Shown one piece after another: positions 1-8,170 of a DNA stretch of 8,686 bases. The DNA is from JALZAH01 sp051000755 (GTDB lineage Bacteria; Actinomycetota; Acidimicrobiia; Acidimicrobiales; Palsa-688). How positions within the stretch are numbered: the first letter of the stretch is position 1; every line of letters begins with the position of its first letter. The position numbers and the translations under genes were made by a program. The notes beneath the pieces were generated by a model. That model saw only the letters and a list, made by a program, of their open reading frames with translations, did not search any database and was not told where the DNA came from. Location of the stretch: assembly GCA_051000755.1 (NCBI GenBank), contig JBPCNZ010000025.1, forward strand, positions 1 through 8,686, written 5' to 3'.

Positions 1-56
1 TTGCTCCCTCCAAAGAGGCTTTCGACACCCCGCTCAGCCCGCCGCCTCTCGACAAC

Positions 57-124
57 GGACCGGGGCCTGCTACCGGGCGCACCGGCGCTTACCCGGACGG
101 GACTCTCACCCGCAGGTCTGGTCC
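57..124 (-). ncRNA. Possible structured RNA (three-way junction)
   Basis: Read on the minus strand, four stems nest without conflict. GGACC (124-120) pairs with GGTCC (61-57), and CCTGC (116-112) with GCAGG (70-66). These enclose one hairpin, GGG (111-109) with CCC (101-99) and loop TGAGAGT. A second hairpin has CCGG (96-93) paired with CCGG (76-73) and an inner GCGC (88-85) paired with GCGC (80-77) around loop CGGT. It lies downstream of the surface-protein hairpin, so on this strand it could be the leader of a gene beyond the left edge. GC-rich DNA forms such stems by chance fairly often. I recognise no family, and the strand is uncertain. Confidence 0.25.
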
Positions 125-187
125 AGCTTTCAGGACGCACCATGGTCCAAGGCTACGACCGAGGTGTGATACCCAAGGCGGGCGCGA

Positions 188-218
188 CACCGCCCCGGTC
201 GGATCGACCGGGGCGGTG
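188..218 (-). terminator. Perfect 14-bp hairpin, likely terminator of the surface protein gene
   Basis: Positions 188-201 and 205-218 are perfect reverse complements around a 3-base loop (GAT). The hairpin begins 22 bases beyond the stop codon of the minus-strand surface protein gene. No U-tract follows on either strand, so it would be a GC-hairpin terminator of the kind often inferred in high-GC actinobacteria. Its symmetry means it could also stop transcription from the other side. Confidence 0.6.
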
Positions 219-240
219 CGGACCTACTCGATTGCTCGGG

Positions 241-2088
241 TCAGGAGCCGGACAGCCGGCGCCGGCTGCGGCGCAGGAGGCCGAATGCGCCACCGGCCAG
301 GGCCAAGAGGCCGATGCCGAGACCGGGCTGCCACAGGCCGCCCTGACCGCCGGTCCGAGGCAGTGCGCCCGGTTGGCCGCTGGCACCGGCAGCGGGCTGG
401 GATGCCACGGCCGGGGTGACCGCAGCGGCCCTCACGGTGGGCGCCTTGAGGGTGACCCCTCCGGAAAGATGCGTCCCATTGACCCCACCGAGGTTGGTGA
501 CCCCGGTGATGCCACCGTTGCAGCCCGACGCCACGGCCGAGGCGACGGCGGTGTCCTGGATCGTCCCGGCCGGGGAACCAGCGGGCACGGCCACCGTGAT
601 GCTCAGGACCAGGGGCGGGTTGGGCTTAGCGCCGACGGGGGCCACTGTGTAGGTCAGCCCGTTGAAGGTGACCGTGGCCATGGTCGGCGACGTCTGGCTC
701 ACGACGCCTGTCACCGGGTCGACCTTGGTCACCGAGAAGGTGGGCTGGGTGCCGCCGGGGACATCGGAGATGGTGTCCACCACACTCAGGTTCTGCAGGC
801 TGCAGGCCAGCAGGTCGAGCTTGGCGGGGTCCGGGACCTCGATCGTGTAGATGAAGCTGTTGCCGGCCGTGATGCTGGGTGGGGTGGAGAACTTCACAAT
901 GGGGATGGTGCAGGTGATCTCGCTCTGGGCGTTGGCCCCGGCGATCAGGTGGCCCACCTCCAGGTTGACCAGGGGCAGTGCCCCGGCCAGGTTGAGGTTC
1001 AGCCCGAAGAGCGTGTAGTTGGCGGTAGCCACGTTGCCATTCTGGAACTGGTTCAGGGTGTTGATGGTGATCGTCCCCAGCCCGAGCAGGGTGATGGTCT
1101 GCGGGGCCGTGAGGCCGGCAAGAGCTGTCGCCGGGACCAACACCACCGGCGGTGGTTGCACCCCCAAAACGGCGGGCGGGATCAGAGTGACGGTGAGGAA
1201 GTTGTCGTTGGTCAGGCTGATGGAGCTGGTGCCGTCGCCGTTGGAGACGACCTTCAAGGTGATCGGGTTGGCCGGCGCGCTGCCGTCCCGGCTCCCCGAG
1301 ACGGTGACCGTCAACGCTCCAAGGGGGGTATTGACGGTCACCGGCGACACTATTTCGGTGGCCTGACTGGCCAGGCCGAAGTTACCGTCGGGGTTGGCGT
1401 TCAGGTACGTGAACGACGTGGTGTTGGCCGTCTGCGCGGCCGTCGAGCCGGCGGTCTGAACGGACAGTGGTTGAGTCGGCAGCAGGGTGACATTGCTGGC
1501 GCTGCCCAGGCCATAGGACAGGGGCTGGCCGAGGGGACACACGTTGGGGTCGTAGAGGGCCGAGGATCGACCGATCAGGGCGGCCCCGGAGATCAGGGGG
1601 CTCAGGCTGGAGGGGATGGCGGTCTGCTTGGTCACCGCCGGCGAGTTGGGCGGGGCGATGGACTGGGCCTTGCCCGAGAGCAGGATCTGGTTGAGGTCCG
1701 TGCCCGCCGTCGTCGAGTTGGCCAGACCGACCTCCAGGCCGCTGCCCATGCCGTATGCCTTGACGCTGGCCGGCTCCGCCGGCTGAATGACTGCAGGGGG
1801 ACTGATACCGGTGGGCGGCCCCGTCGGGTCCGTGAACACCGAGGCCAGGCCGGCCGAGTTGGTGGTGGCACCGGAGAAGGCTTGCTCCACGTCGGCCAAC
1901 TGGGTGGTTCCGAGAGTGACCGCCCCGAGGTGGACCTCGTCACCGCTCGCGTACCCGTTGAACACGGCCGAGCCGAATGGCGTCGGTGTGGTCGTGGCGG
2001 CGTTGGCCGCCATAGGTACGGCTAGGTAGCTGCCGACGAGGCATGTTGCCCCCGCCAGCGTCACAAAACCGCGCATTACAGCCCTCAT
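241..2088 (-). CDS. LPXTG-type sortase-anchored surface protein
   Basis: This 615-residue protein is probably exported and attached to the cell wall by a sortase. The ATG at 2088 has GGGAGG five bases upstream; a second Met at residue 5 is less well placed. Residues 1-30 form a signal peptide: Arg at 2 and 6, a hydrophobic core, and a likely cut after ANA (28-30). The C-terminus carries LPRTG (576-580), a hydrophobic segment (589-605) and a basic tail (RRSRRR, 606-611), the standard sorting signal. An Ala/Pro/Gly-rich linker (about 552-575) precedes it. The body is rich in Thr, Val, Asn and Gly, with alternating beta-strand-like stretches. Residues about 398-548 resemble the Ig-like DUF11 type of bacterial surface repeat. 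The exported part has only four Cys (184, 393, 429, 523), enough for two disulfides. No catalytic domain is recognised, so adhesion or a structural role is inference. It appears monocistronic. Confidence 0.85.
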   Translation of the reverse strand: MRAVMRGFVTLAGATCLVGSYLAVPMAANAATTTPTPFGSAVFNGYASGDEVHLGAVTLGTTQLADVEQAFSGATTNSAGLASVFTDPTGPPTGISPPAVIQPAEPASVKAYGMGSGLEVGLANSTTAGTDLNQILLSGKAQSIAPPNSPAVTKQTAIPSSLSPLISGAALIGRSSALYDPNVCPLGQPLSYGLGSASNVTLLPTQPLSVQTAGSTAAQTANTTSFTYLNANPDGNFGLASQATEIVSPVTVNTPLGALTVTVSGSRDGSAPANPITLKVVSNGDGTSSISLTNDNFLTVTLIPPAVLGVQPPPVVLVPATALAGLTAPQTITLLGLGTITINTLNQFQNGNVATANYTLFGLNLNLAGALPLVNLEVGHLIAGANAQSEITCTIPIVKFSTPPSITAGNSFIYTIEVPDPAKLDLLACSLQNLSVVDTISDVPGGTQPTFSVTKVDPVTGVVSQTSPTMATVTFNGLTYTVAPVGAKPNPPLVLSITVAVPAGSPAGTIQDTAVASAVASGCNGGITGVTNLGGVNGTHLSGGVTLKAPTVRAAAVTPAVASQPAAGASGQPGALPRTGGQGGLWQPGLGIGLLALAGGAFGLLRRSRRRLSGS

Positions 2089-2148
2089 TGGTGCCTCCCA
2101 GCCCAGTTTGTCAACGCTGCCTGACCCCCATCGGCCCCGGCGGGGCGG

Positions 2149-2177
2149 ATCATAGCCAGTTGGACGTTCCCTGCCAC
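2149..2177 (-). promoter_or_regulatory. Candidate promoter of the surface protein gene
   Basis: On the minus strand, TATGAT (2154-2149) matches the -10 consensus at five of six positions. GTGGCA (2177-2172) lies 17 bases upstream and matches the -35 TTGACA at four of six. Transcription would start near 2142, giving a 5' untranslated region of about 54 bases that contains a small GCCCC/GGGGC hairpin and ends with the GGGAGG ribosome binding site (2094-2099). Found by eye only. Confidence 0.4.
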
Positions 2178-2249
2178 GTCTTTCCTGTCATCGAGTCCCG
2201 TTTGGGTGACGACGGATGCACTGTAGGTCACCGGCTGGCACGGGTGGAG

Positions 2250-2278
2250 GATTCCTGAGAATTCGTTAGTTAGGAATC
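2250..2278 (-). terminator. Possible hairpin at the end of the YceH-family gene
   Basis: GATTCCT (2250-2256) and AGGAATC (2272-2278) are perfect inverted 7-mers around a 15-base AT-rich loop that contains GAATTC. The stem overlaps the TGA stop (2279-2277) of the YceH-family gene. There is no U-tract, and the loop is long for a terminator, so an operator or chance are alternatives. The rest of the 188-bp gap (2089-2276) holds the promoter of the surface protein gene and nothing else I recognise. Confidence 0.25.
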
Positions 2279-2921
2279 AGTCGAGCAGGGTCAGCAGGCG
2301 GTCCAGGTCGGCGCGCATGACGGAGATCTCGTCGGTCAGTTGCGCCACGCTGGCCTCCAGAGCCGCCACCCGCTCGGCGTTGCCGGACCCTCGCGGCGCC
2401 GAGGTCTCGGTGGGCACATCGAGGACCTCGCCGGCGAGGAGGTGGGCCCAGCGTTCCTCCCGGTGGCCGGGCTGACGCTCGAGGCGGACCACGTAGGGCT
2501 CGGAGTAGCGGTTCTTCAACCGGTGGAGCACACCCTCGACACCGCCCATGTCCCCCAGGTCGCCGTAGCGCTCGGTGCGGGTGCGCAACTCGTTGGCGCT
2601 CTGCGGCCCCCGCAGAGCGAGGACAGCGAGGACGGCAAGCTCCGCGGGGCTGAGAGCCCAGGCCTCATGGACCACATGGCGGTACTTCTCGGCCCGGTTG
2701 CTCGGGCTGTGGACGACCCGGGCCAGGCCCAGCTCGCGGAGGCGGCCGAGCGCCAGGTTCGCGGTCCCGGCGTCGTAGCTGACCACCGGATTGCGGTTGG
2801 AGGTCTGGTTGGTCGCCAAGAGCAGACCGTTCATGGTCAGGGGATACTGATCGGGGGTCGTCGCCGCCTTCTCGATCAGCGCCCCCAGCACCCTGAGCTC
2901 TTCGGCGGTCAGGACCTCCAT
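2277..2921 (-). CDS. YceH family protein (DUF480/UPF0502), winged-helix
   Basis: This 214-residue protein is close in length to E. coli YceH (about 215). The family signature is clear: LGALIEKAATTPDQYPLT (12-29), then NQTSNRNPV (38-46) in the first winged helix. SNRAEKYRH (74-82) closes that domain. A second winged helix covers about 91-162 and includes RGPQSANELRTRTERYGD (104-121) and a conserved REERWAHLL (154-162). The C-terminus (183-212) is a short heptad-like helix, probably a coiled coil. The fold suggests DNA or protein binding, but the family has no settled biochemical role. The start is the ATG at 2921, with AGGG seven bases upstream. It is divergent from the aconitase gene across 136 bp and may share that promoter region; no functional link is known to me. 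Confidence 0.85.
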   Translation of the reverse strand: MEVLTAEELRVLGALIEKAATTPDQYPLTMNGLLLATNQTSNRNPVVSYDAGTANLALGRLRELGLARVVHSPSNRAEKYRHVVHEAWALSPAELAVLAVLALRGPQSANELRTRTERYGDLGDMGGVEGVLHRLKNRYSEPYVVRLERQPGHREERWAHLLAGEVLDVPTETSAPRGSGNAERVAALEASVAQLTDEISVMRADLDRLLTLLD

Positions 2922-3020
2922 GGCTCGACCCTAGCGGCGGCCTCGCGCCTCTTCCCCCGGTGGGGCCCGAGGCGCCAGGCGAGGACATTCCCATAAGCTG
3001 ATCGGTCGCCAGGGCCGAAG

Positions 3021-3050
3021 GCGCCGAGGCGCGTGTGCGATCACAGGAGG
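3021..3050 (+). promoter_or_regulatory. Aconitase leader: two small stems ending at a strong ribosome binding site
   Basis: GCGCC (3021-3025) pairs with GGCGC (3028-3032), and TGTG (3034-3037) can pair with CACA (3042-3045). The ribosome binding site AGGAGG (3045-3050) follows directly, seven bases before the ATG at 3058, and fixes the start. The TGTG-N4-CACA half-sites resemble Crp/GlxR half-sites, but the spacing (4, not 8 bases) does not fit. The ribosome binding site is certain; the stems may be chance. The remainder of 2922-3020 shows no convincing -10/-35 pair, only a weak CATAAG at 2992-2997. Confidence 0.4.
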
Positions 3051-3057
3051 ACTTTCC

Positions 3058-5778
<2,721 letters not shown>

Positions 5779-5811
5779 TGGGCACGCAGGGCTGAGGCCG
5801 GCTCGCACGGC

Positions 5812-5843
5812 GGGGTCTGGCGCCGGCGGGGTCTGGCGCCGGC
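5812..5843 (+). repeat. Two tandem 16-bp GC-rich units after acnA
   Basis: The unit GGGGTCTGGCGCCGGC occurs twice in perfect tandem (5812-5827 and 5828-5843). The GCCGGC of each unit can pair with the other around a 10-base loop, so the pair could act as a terminator for acnA, whose stop ends 33 bases upstream. The core GGCGCCGGCGG recurs at 6354-6364 and 6393-6403, shortly before the second long repeat. Confidence 0.55.
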
Positions 5844-5868
5844 GGGGCCGGGCTGGCCGGGGTCGGGG

Positions 5869-5980
5869 TTTACCCCCTCCAATGAACCGAACGTTGCGGT
5901 TTTGGGGGGGTTGTGCACCGTAGGTGCCGCCTCGCGGTACAAAGGGTTCGCAAACCGAGATGGGCCGACACGTTCGGTTC
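5869..5980. repeat. 112-bp intergenic repeat, copy 1
   Basis: This segment matches 6421-6532 at 107 of 112 positions with no gaps. GAACCGAACGT (5884-5894) and ACGTTCGGTTC (5970-5980) form a perfect 11-bp inverted repeat around 75 bases. Inside are GCACC/GGTGC (5915-5919, 5923-5927; loop GTA), CCGC/GCGG (5927-5930, 5934-5937) and CGGTTT/AAACCG (5897-5902, 5952-5957). A run of seven G lies at 5904-5910. Conservation extends 15 bases left of the inverted repeat but stops at its right end. I see no clear target-site duplication. It may be a short non-autonomous mobile element (MITE-like) or a structured RNA; no transposase is nearby. Confidence 0.85.
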
Positions 5981-6315
5981 GATACCGGCCTCTTTGCGAT
6001 TCCTGCAGTTCCACCGGACCTTCCTTCGTCGTGAGGCCTGGGGCTCGGGTTGTGGAACCTCCGCCCGGTCCCGGCGAACAGAAGGTCCCCTCACCGACCC
6101 GCCCCCGCCGACGTAAGCCACGACCAGGGTCCCAACGCCAGACGCCGACTCGAGCCACACTCCAGGGTCGCCCAGCAGCCTCAGCCACCGACCCAACAAC
6201 CACGGCCTCTGAGTCCCCGGCCGCCCCCCACCAGCCACCACGCCTCTCCTCGCTCATCGCGCCTTTGCCCCAGCTGCCACCATCGAACGTCGCCACGCGG
6301 CATCAGTCTCCCCCC

Positions 6316-6340
6316 GGGCCGGGCCGGGCCGGGCCGGGCC
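6316..6340. repeat. Five tandem GGGCC units
   Basis: GGGCC is repeated five times without interruption, followed by GG. It is a short tandem array that can change in unit number by slippage. It lies in non-coding DNA between the two long repeats, so no coding effect is expected. Confidence 0.9.
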
Positions 6341-6390
6341 GGCGAGGCGGTCAGGCGCCGGCGGAGCGGGCGAGTGCGGACGGAGTGGGT

Positions 6391-6415
6391 CTGGCGCCGG
6401 CGGGAGAGGCGCCAG
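6391..6415. terminator. 8-bp GC-rich hairpin just before repeat copy 2
   Basis: CTGGCGCC (6391-6398) and GGCGCCAG (6408-6415) are perfect inverted repeats around a 9-base loop, and a TTTT run follows at 6420-6423. Read on the plus strand it looks like a terminator that could stop readthrough coming from acnA. It also overlaps one copy of the GGCGCCGGCGG motif, so it may instead belong to the repeated element. Confidence 0.35.
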
Positions 6416-6420
6416 CGGGT

Positions 6421-6532
6421 TTTACCCCCTCGAATGAACCGAACGTTGCGGTTTTGGGGGGGTTGTGCACCGTAGGTGCCGCCTCGCGGAACAAAGGGTT
6501 CTCAAACGGAGATGGGCCGACACGCTCGGTTC
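6421..6532. repeat. 112-bp intergenic repeat, copy 2
   Basis: This is a direct repeat of 5869-5980 with five substitutions and no gaps. The inverted repeat is GAACCGAACGT (6436-6446) with ACGCTCGGTTC (6522-6532). Its one change gives an A-C mismatch if the plus strand is transcribed, but a U-G wobble on the minus strand. The GCACC/GGTGC hairpin and the run of seven G are unchanged. Another substitution breaks one pair of the CGGTTT/AAACCG stem. The copy lies 53 bases beyond the 3' end of the YhhN-family gene. Confidence 0.85.
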
Positions 6533-6540
6533 ATGTCGGC

Positions 6541-6565
6541 GGAGGGAGTGGCCCACGGTCCCTCC
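6541..6565 (-). terminator. Possible terminator of the LysR-YhhN unit
   Basis: GGAGGGA (6541-6547) and TCCCTCC (6559-6565) form a perfect 7-bp stem around an 11-base loop. It begins 20 bases beyond the stop codon of the YhhN-family gene. No U-tract follows on the minus strand, as with the other hairpin terminator candidate at 188-218. Confidence 0.4.
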
Positions 6566-6585
6566 AGGTGGGGGACGGGCGGCGA

Positions 6586-7233
6586 TCACCCCAGCGGACG
6601 GGCCAGGCTGAGGACGAGACCGGCCTGACCGAGGTGGTAGGTGGCGATCACCGTCAGGCGGCCTCGGCGCAGAGGTCTGACAAAGCGGTCCCATGCCAGG
6701 GTGGCGTCCGACACGTAGAACAGCAGGGCGCCAACGACGGCGGGGAACAGCCCCGACCCCCACGCCGTGATCACCATGGCGGACAGAGCGGCGATGTAGG
6801 CGACCACGGGTCCCACCAGCGCGGGATCGTCGCCGCGACCGACGGCGACGACGACGGTCCGGCCCACCACGGCCGCCCCCGCGACGACGACGAGCAGACC
6901 GAGGATGGCGAGACCCAGGGATCGTTGCTCGAGGGCGAAGCCGACGACGTAGCTCACGTGACCGACCAGGAACGAGCCCAGGCCGGCGACAAACGACCTC
7001 GGGGGCCCGAGCAGGAACATGTCCCCGGCCAGCGAACCCCCGAGGCCGACCACGAACCAGGCCCGCACCGAACCGTGGACGGGGTAGAGGGCGAGGGCGG
7101 CGGCGAGAAACAGGACCAACGTGGCCGGTTTGGCCAGCTGCTCCAGGCGCCGGCGCCCCGTGCCCACCGCCCCCCAGTCGATGATCGCGGCCCCGCCCCC
7201 CAGGCCGAGAAGGGCCGAGGCGAGGGCGTTCAC
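6586..7233 (-). CDS. YhhN family membrane protein (lysoplasmalogenase-like)
   Basis: This 215-residue multi-pass membrane protein belongs to the YhhN/TMEM86 family. Characterised members hydrolyse the vinyl-ether bond of lysoplasmalogens. Family motifs appear in order: LAKPATLVLFL (33-43), SLAGDMFLL (67-75), FLVGHVSYV (88-96), ALLFYVSDATLAWDRF (169-184) and YHLGQ (199-203). These carry the conserved polar residues K35, D71, H92, D176, H200 and Q203. Hydrophobic segments alternate along the whole length, consistent with about eight helices. I chose the GTG at 7233 because it overlaps the TGA of the upstream regulator (GTGA). The frame stays open to 7461, but that extension has no membrane character and lies antiparallel to nothing, being just another frame of the regulator. 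The overlap suggests translational coupling. Whether the host makes plasmalogens is unknown, so the substrate is uncertain. Confidence 0.85.
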   Translation of the reverse strand: MNALASALLGLGGGAAIIDWGAVGTGRRRLEQLAKPATLVLFLAAALALYPVHGSVRAWFVVGLGGSLAGDMFLLGPPRSFVAGLGSFLVGHVSYVVGFALEQRSLGLAILGLLVVVAGAAVVGRTVVVAVGRGDDPALVGPVVAYIAALSAMVITAWGSGLFPAVVGALLFYVSDATLAWDRFVRPLRRGRLTVIATYHLGQAGLVLSLARPLG

Positions 7234-8144
7234 GACCCGCCCGGTGGGTGCAGCCCGTACTGCCCGTTCAGGTTGGCGGCGATCACCTCGTCGAGTATGT
7301 CGAGCAGCGCCCGAGCCGGGGCACTCGGCCGGCCCCGGCGGCGCACCATGACCCCGACCCGCCGGGGGGGCAGGCCGTCCACCCTGATGGTGGCGAAGCT
7401 CCCGGCCACCTCGGTGGTGCCCGTCGCCGGCAGGAAGGCCGGACCGTAACCTCGGAAGCACAGTGAGGCCATGAGCCGGACGCCGTCCACCTCCGCCTTG
7501 GCGATCAACGTCACCCCGGCGGCGCGAGCGGCGCTGTCGATCTCGTCGCGAAAGGCGGTGCCCGACGCCGGCAGCAGCAGATGGCGACCGTCAAGATCCC
7601 CCATGGTGACCCGGTCCCGGCCGGCGAGAGCATCATCGGTCGGGACGACGAGGAGGAGATCCTCGTCGAAGAGCGCCCGCTCGGTCAGGTCGGGACTGGT
7701 CCTCGGCAGGTTGACCACGGTCATGTCGAGCGCCCCGCCGACCAGTCGGGGCTCGAGGGTGGCCGAGGTCCCGTCCCCGATGACCAGTCGGACCCGGGGA
7801 TGGCGCTCACTGAGGCGGTCGACCAGCAGGGGTGCGAGCCATTGGGCGGTGGTGCCGATCATGCCCAGGCTGACCGAGCCCGCCACCTCGCTGCGCATGG
7901 CCGCCACATCGGAGACGGCGGCGTCGAGCTCGGCGGCGATGCGACGGGCCCGTTCGACGACCGCTTCGCCCTCCTCGGTCAACGTTCCCCGCTGGCGGTC
8001 CACCAACTGGACGCCGAGCTCGGTCTCCAGGCGGGCGACGTGGCTGGACACGTTCGACTGCACCGTGTGCAGGGCGGCGGCGGCCGCCGAGAAGCTGCCG
8101 TGATCGGCGATGGCCACTAGGGCCCGGAGCTGGCGCAGGTCCAT
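7230..8144 (-). CDS. LysR-family transcriptional regulator
   Basis: This 304-residue protein has the normal length and layout of a LysR regulator. The winged helix-turn-helix is at 1-60: MDLRQLRALVAIADHGSFSA, then a recognition helix around VQSNVSSHVARLE (28-40). A linker helix follows (about 58-88), and the effector-binding domain runs from about 90 to 295. I chose the ATG at 8144 because LysR proteins usually begin with this MDLRQL motif. A GTG at 8162 would add six residues, and neither start has a clear ribosome binding site. The stop codon overlaps the GTG of the YhhN-family gene, making a likely two-gene operon. The gene diverges from a sugar kinase, the usual arrangement for a LysR protein that controls its neighbour and itself. 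The ligand cannot be inferred. Confidence 0.93.
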   Translation of the reverse strand: MDLRQLRALVAIADHGSFSAAAAALHTVQSNVSSHVARLETELGVQLVDRQRGTLTEEGEAVVERARRIAAELDAAVSDVAAMRSEVAGSVSLGMIGTTAQWLAPLLVDRLSERHPRVRLVIGDGTSATLEPRLVGGALDMTVVNLPRTSPDLTERALFDEDLLLVVPTDDALAGRDRVTMGDLDGRHLLLPASGTAFRDEIDSAARAAGVTLIAKAEVDGVRLMASLCFRGYGPAFLPATGTTEVAGSFATIRVDGLPPRRVGVMVRRRGRPSAPARALLDILDEVIAANLNGQYGLHPPGGS

Positions 8145-8170
8145 CGCCACGACAGATACCACAATTCGTT
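8145..8170. promoter_or_regulatory. 26-bp divergent promoter/operator gap
   Basis: Only 26 bases separate the start codons of the regulator and the kinase. An imperfect dyad, ACCA (8158-8161) to TGGT (8172-8175), with AA/TT pairs inside, spans the kinase start and could be an operator. CACAAT (8160-8165) matches the -10 consensus at four of six and ends five bases before the kinase ATG, as expected for a leaderless transcript. No -35 is convincing. The minus-strand promoter was not identified. Confidence 0.3.

Larger units (their letters stand above)
5779..6585. other. Gene-free region of 807 bp holding repeated elements
   Basis: I see no credible gene here. Open frames exist on both strands, but their translations are rich in Arg, Pro and Gly, match no family I know, and run through both repeat copies. 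Besides the repeats listed separately, 6060-6310 is unusually C-rich on the plus strand, which sets it apart from the flanking coding DNA. The region separates a plus-strand gene (acnA) from a minus-strand gene (YhhN family), so it is a convergent 3' gap, where repeats accumulate without disturbing promoters. Confidence 0.7.

Noticed and set aside
57..187. Cobalamin riboswitch or group II intron fragment
   Set aside because: Only a GGTGAGAGTCC-type hairpin is shared. The other conserved boxes of cobalamin riboswitches and the intron domain V are not visible.
1..2025. A 674-codon open frame on the plus strand, opposite the surface protein gene
   Set aside because: Its translation is rich in Gly, Arg and Asp with no domain or membrane pattern. 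The opposite strand has a ribosome binding site, signal peptide and LPRTG signal. It is a mirror frame typical of high-GC DNA.
2041..2088. Lipoprotein signal in the surface protein (Cys16)
   Set aside because: The residues before Cys16 (GAT) do not fit a lipobox, while a standard cut site follows at ANA (28-30).
5911..5980. tRNA or T-arm in the repeat (GGGTTCGCAAACC)
   Set aside because: No acceptor stem, anticodon arm or D arm can be fitted around it, and copy 2 has changes within this segment.
5869..5980. Actinobacterial 6C RNA
   Set aside because: The minus strand has one run of seven C next to a hairpin, but that family has two hairpins each with a C-run in the loop. Only one run is present, and it is not in a loop.
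5869..6532. A shared peptide reading (SAHL-RLRTLC-like) from both repeats on the minus strand
   Set aside because: The DNA itself is 95.5% identical, so similar peptides are expected. The frame has no start or ribosome binding site of its own.
5812..6532. CRISPR array
   Set aside because: The repeats are too long, too few and too far apart, spacers are not uniform, and no cas gene is present.
5902..7449. A 515-codon plus-strand open frame across the repeats and the YhhN gene
   Set aside because: It is low-complexity (Gly, Arg, Pro), crosses both repeat copies and lies opposite a clear YhhN-family gene.
7234..7461. A longer N-terminus for the YhhN-family protein
   Set aside because: The added 76 residues are Arg/Pro/Gly-rich, lie wholly within the regulator gene and add nothing typical of the family. 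The GTG at 7233 overlapping the regulator stop explains the start better.
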